Source: Bacteroidota bacterium
GTDB taxonomy: Bacteria; Bacteroidota; Bacteroidia; 2-12-FULL-35-15
Assembly: GCA_026391935.1 (NCBI GenBank)
Contig: JAPLDC010000016.1
Location: 1-10,290 of the forward strand
Direction: 5' to 3'
DNA: 10,290 bases
Position numbers and translations under genes: made by a program. Below the pieces are notes generated by a model. The model had not been told where the DNA came from. It did not search any database and saw nothing but the letters and a program-made list of their open reading frames with translations. Shown piece by piece: positions 7,908 through 10,290 of the stretch; position 1 is the stretch's first letter; every line of letters starts with the position of its first letter.

Positions 7908-8454
7908 TGGAAATAATATTAAGTTTGAGAATTTCAATTAGTTTTTTCTTAGCTCTGCTGTATTGAGATTTGGAAGTGCCTTCACTTATTTTTAATAGTT
8001 CCGAAATTTCTTTGTGACTATAATCTTCAAATAAGAAAAGCGACAGGATAGTCCTAAAGCCATCAGGCAATTTCAGAATGCCTTGTTTTATTGATTCCAC
8101 ATCGTAAATACTTTCATCCTCGTTTGTGTCATCTACCTCAAAATTTGCATCTTCGATGGGAATAAAATTCAGTTTTCGTTTTTTGAGAACATCAAGAGAG
8201 CGGTTGATCACGATACGCTTCAACCAAACCCCAAATGAATATTTTTCATCAAAACTCTCCATTTTCTGAAATGCTTTTAGAAATGAATCCTGTAATACTT
8301 CCTGCGCTTCCTCATTATTATTTATTATCCGTATTGCTATATTAAACATTGCCTTTGCATAAAGATTATATAATTCCTCAAAAGCTCTTTTCTCGCCCTT
8401 TTTGCAACGTTCAATAATTGGATAATTTATATCGGTATATTTTGTATCTCCCAT
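7900..8454 (-). CDS. ECF-type RNA polymerase sigma factor (sigma-70 family)
   Basis: This 184-residue protein has the normal length for the family. Region 2 spans about residues 24-93 (FEELYNLYAKAMFNIAIRI, EVLQDSFLKAFQKM, FGVWLKRIVINRSLDVLKKRK), covering core-polymerase binding and -10 recognition. An acidic linker (FEVDDTNEDESIYDVE) precedes region 4 at about 125-176 (LPDGFRTILSLFLFEDYSHKEISELL...SRAKKKL), the helix-turn-helix that reads the -35 element. No region 3 and no N-terminal region 1 are present. The ATG at 8452-8454 gives a start that fits the family. The membrane protein gene downstream overlaps its 3' end by 8 bases, the usual layout for a sigma/anti-sigma pair. No convincing Bacteroidota -33/-7 promoter (TTG / TAnnTTTG) could be fixed upstream. 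The target regulon is unknown. Confidence 0.95.
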   Translation of the reverse strand: MGDTKYTDINYPIIERCKKGEKRAFEELYNLYAKAMFNIAIRIINNNEEAQEVLQDSFLKAFQKMESFDEKYSFGVWLKRIVINRSLDVLKKRKLNFIPIEDANFEVDDTNEDESIYDVESIKQGILKLPDGFRTILSLFLFEDYSHKEISELLKISEGTSKSQYSRAKKKLIEILKLNIISND

Positions 8455-8707
8455 TCGTTGGTTATCTAAACTCTACACTAAATACGACAAATTTTTAAAA
8501 GGTTGCATGGATTTAAAATTATGAATGGTGGCATATAACAGAATGGGCTATCCCTCCTAAACAAACAAAAACCCGATCTACTGCCTAAAATGAGGCATTT
8601 TAAACTCTTGAAACCGGAAAGGAACAACTGTGTTTTGTTTACACAAGGGCAGAGTTTATCAAACTTCTTCTATTATTCAATGGCTTTTTAATCTTGCCGA
8701 AACTCAA
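8455..8707. other. Intergenic gap upstream of the sigma operon
   Basis: The gap lies between two minus-strand genes. It must carry the sigma-operon promoter and the 3' end of the glycosyltransferase transcript. No gene is visible. The part next to the sigma gene is AT-rich, and a weak hairpin sits in the middle. Confidence 0.6.
8560..8601 (-). terminator. Weak possible terminator of the glycosyltransferase transcript
   Basis: On the minus strand the bases read a TGCCT/AGGCA stem with a six-base loop (8582-8597), which can alternatively pair as AAAATG-CCT-CATTTT (8587-8601). About ten bases further on is a T-rich run (8560-8571). The stem is short and the T run is not adjacent, so an intrinsic terminator is only a possibility. 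Confidence 0.2.
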
Positions 8708-10290
8708 TCAATGCACAAAATCTTGTATCATTAATTCTTTACGTTTTTGAATAAAAACATTTTCCCTGCGGGGGTCAATATTATTCTTAAAATAATAAGC
8801 GTAAAATTTATTATAATCTAAATCCAGTTTGTCGCTTGATGAAATCTTAGGTAATGAATCAATAATATATGAATCTAAATAGTTTGGGAAATTAGTATAA
8901 CGAAAATCATTCCCGAGCCTTTTTTCAAGTTTGCCCATCAACACACTATCGTAAGTAAATATTTCCATCTTGATCGGGCCGGTTTTTAAATTAATTTCGG
9001 CTGTTCGGTAGAAATCGTTTTTCATTAGGCGTCCATCAAATGAATCTGTAAAAAATATAAAATTTATTTTTTTACTTTCAATATATTCAGGGGATGCACT
9101 TTTTTCATGACCAACCCTTCCGCGTTCTTTGATCACAGTGTGGGCGATCAGCGTGTCTGTGAGACCGAAATAGTCTTGACAATAACTAAATCCGGCATAA
9201 TAAGCAAAGCGCGCTTGCGTTCCAACTATGAGTCCTTTGTATTTAATGTCTTTCAGGCGTTCTTTCAGTTCCTTTCCATTTGCGACATCCTTATCTGTGT
9301 TTGAGAAATAAAGATAATAATATCTCTCATCTGCAATTCCGTTCTGAAAAACCGCATTCTCATTTCCCTTTTCATCTCTCTCAATAAACATGTTTATTCG
9401 AATCAATGTTTCTACTCCACTTAATGAAAGAACAATCAACAGAACAACATTCAAATGCTTGAAATCAATTAAAACAAGTGAATAAACTATTACGAAATAA
9501 ATAAACGGAACACACAGAATGATAAAACGGGCATACATAAAATCACCTCCGACTTTTGCGACAAAACATATTAAATAAACTAGGACTACACTAAGTGCAG
9601 TAAAAAGTGGAGCAAGTTCTTTATTTAAAAAGAATTTTTTAACGCCATGTTTTAGTATTGCTGAACAAATAAAAAGAAATGGAACTAAAATAAGGAAAGA
9701 AGTAAAGTGACATTTGAAATACATCCAGAGATAAATAAGCCCTTGTTTAAAGGCAATTTCATAACCCAACTTAGCGTAGTAGGTATTAGGAAAAATAAAT
9801 CCATAATAATTAAATCTCCATAAAAAATAGGGAAGATAAATTAGTACTACCCAAAGATTGAACAAACAGTGAACTTTAATTAGTTTGATAAAACCCGACT
9901 TGTCAAATAGATTTTTTATAAATAACAAAAAATTTAAAAAAAGCAATATTAACATGATATCCGGCCGTACCATAAGCCCAATACAAATAAAGAATCCGGA
10001 ATAAAGCAGACGTTTATTGTAGCTTAACTCAGTAAAAAAATAAATATAAAAAGCGGAGCTCAAAAGAAAAGTCGCGAATGACACTTCCAAACCACTGGTT
10101 GCCCAAACATTATAATCATAATTGAATACTAATGCCAATGTAATGAATGGGAATATGAATTTATTTTTGAGAATGGATAGTTTGTAGCCAATTAATGAAA
10201 AAATAATTAACGTGCCGGCTGAAAAAATAATTCCTAAAACTTCTGAAGTTACCCCGGGTTCAAAATTCAACCTAGTAAAAAATGAAATCA
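8708..10290 (-). CDS. GT-C-type polytopic membrane glycosyltransferase (5' partial)
   Basis: The frame is open at the right edge (it continues past the TTG at 10270 as SFFTR-LNFEPG), so the N-terminus with the first membrane helices and the catalytic first loop is missing. At least 526 residues are present. Numbered from the TTG, about eight hydrophobic helices occupy residues ~10-290 and a soluble extracytoplasmic domain follows to 520. Signature pieces typical of the GT39/AftB-like group are WATSGLE (56-62), GLMVRPD (98-104), FPNTYYAKLG (160-169) and VGGDFMYARF (240-249). Such enzymes use a polyprenyl-phosphate sugar to glycosylate a lipid, glycan or protein on the outer face of the inner membrane. 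Donor and acceptor cannot be read from the sequence. It is on the same strand as the sigma operon but 253 bases away, so probably a separate unit. Confidence 0.8.
   Translation of the reverse strand, partial: ISFFTRLNFEPGVTSEVLGIIFSAGTLIIFSLIGYKLSILKNKFIFPFITLALVFNYDYNVWATSGLEVSFATFLLSSAFYIYFFTELSYNKRLLYSGFFICIGLMVRPDIMLILLFLNFLLFIKNLFDKSGFIKLIKVHCLFNLWVVLIYLPYFLWRFNYYGFIFPNTYYAKLGYEIAFKQGLIYLWMYFKCHFTSFLILVPFLFICSAILKHGVKKFFLNKELAPLFTALSVVLVYLICFVAKVGGDFMYARFIILCVPFIYFVIVYSLVLIDFKHLNVVLLIVLSLSGVETLIRINMFIERDEKGNENAVFQNGIADERYYYLYFSNTDKDVANGKELKERLKDIKYKGLIVGTQARFAYYAGFSYCQDYFGLTDTLIAHTVIKERGRVGHEKSASPEYIESKKINFIFFTDSFDGRLMKNDFYRTAEINLKTGPIKMEIFTYDSVLMGKLEKRLGNDFRYTNFPNYLDSYIIDSLPKISSSDKLDLDYNKFYAYYFKNNIDPRRENVFIQKRKELMIQDFVH

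Noticed and set aside
7908..7937. Upstream ATG for the anti-sigma/FGE protein
   Set aside because: It would add ten residues (MKFSNLILFP) inside the sigma gene and spoil the anti-sigma-like N-terminus; the 8-bp overlap start is the usual arrangement.
8465..8500. Bacteroidota-type promoter for the sigma operon
   Set aside because: Only a partial -7-like match (AAAATTTG on the minus strand, 8488-8495) with no properly spaced TTG; too weak to annotate.
10268..10270. TTG as the true start of the glycosyltransferase
   Set aside because: The frame stays open to the window edge, and the family needs upstream membrane helices and a catalytic loop, so the gene is cut by the window.

Overview
This window looks like a chromosomal fragment of a member of the Bacteroidota, probably an uncultured or environmental one. 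The base composition is fairly AT-rich. The protein families point the same way: a beta-repeat/Ig/PKD-like surface protein, a FISUMP-domain lipoprotein-like protein, an ECF sigma factor overlapping a transmembrane anti-sigma-type protein, and a GldJ/GldK-like FGE fold. Shine-Dalgarno sequences are not obvious. No RNA gene, CRISPR array or recognisable insertion sequence was seen.

Plus strand, 1-5959. A very large gene, open at the left edge, encodes at least 1,725 residues. Its first ~600 residues are a low-complexity, Thr/Gly/Asn-rich beta-strand-repeat region of the kind found in Bacteroidota adhesins. One Ig-like and two PKD-like domains follow, to about residue 880. The last ~840 residues are a multiheme c-type cytochrome with 19 CxxCH motifs plus one terminal CX3CH. 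Directly after its stop codon, in the same frame, comes a 256-residue exported FISUMP-domain protein. The pair is probably co-transcribed and acts outside the cytoplasm. A role in electron transfer at or beyond the cell surface is an inference.

Convergent gap, 5960-6218. This short AT-rich stretch contains an imperfect inverted repeat (6046-6067 / 6197-6211) that brackets a 47-codon ORF of doubtful reality.

Minus strand, 8454 to 6219. This is a three-gene operon: an ECF-type RNA polymerase sigma factor; a single-pass membrane protein whose N-terminus looks like a Bacteroidota anti-sigma factor and whose extracytoplasmic part is an FGE/sulfatase-modifying-factor fold without the catalytic cysteines; and a small, very basic predicted lipoprotein. 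The 8-bp overlap and 18-bp gap suggest coordinated expression. The likely logic is envelope sensing through the FGE-like domain controlling the sigma factor.

Minus strand, 10290 to 8708. This gene is open at the right edge and encodes a polytopic GT-C-type glycosyltransferase that transfers sugar from a lipid-linked donor on the outer face of the membrane. The 253-bp gap between it and the sigma operon holds a weak hairpin and no convincing gene.

The strongest candidates for something undescribed are the adhesin-cytochrome fusion and the sigma / anti-sigma-FGE / lipoprotein module.
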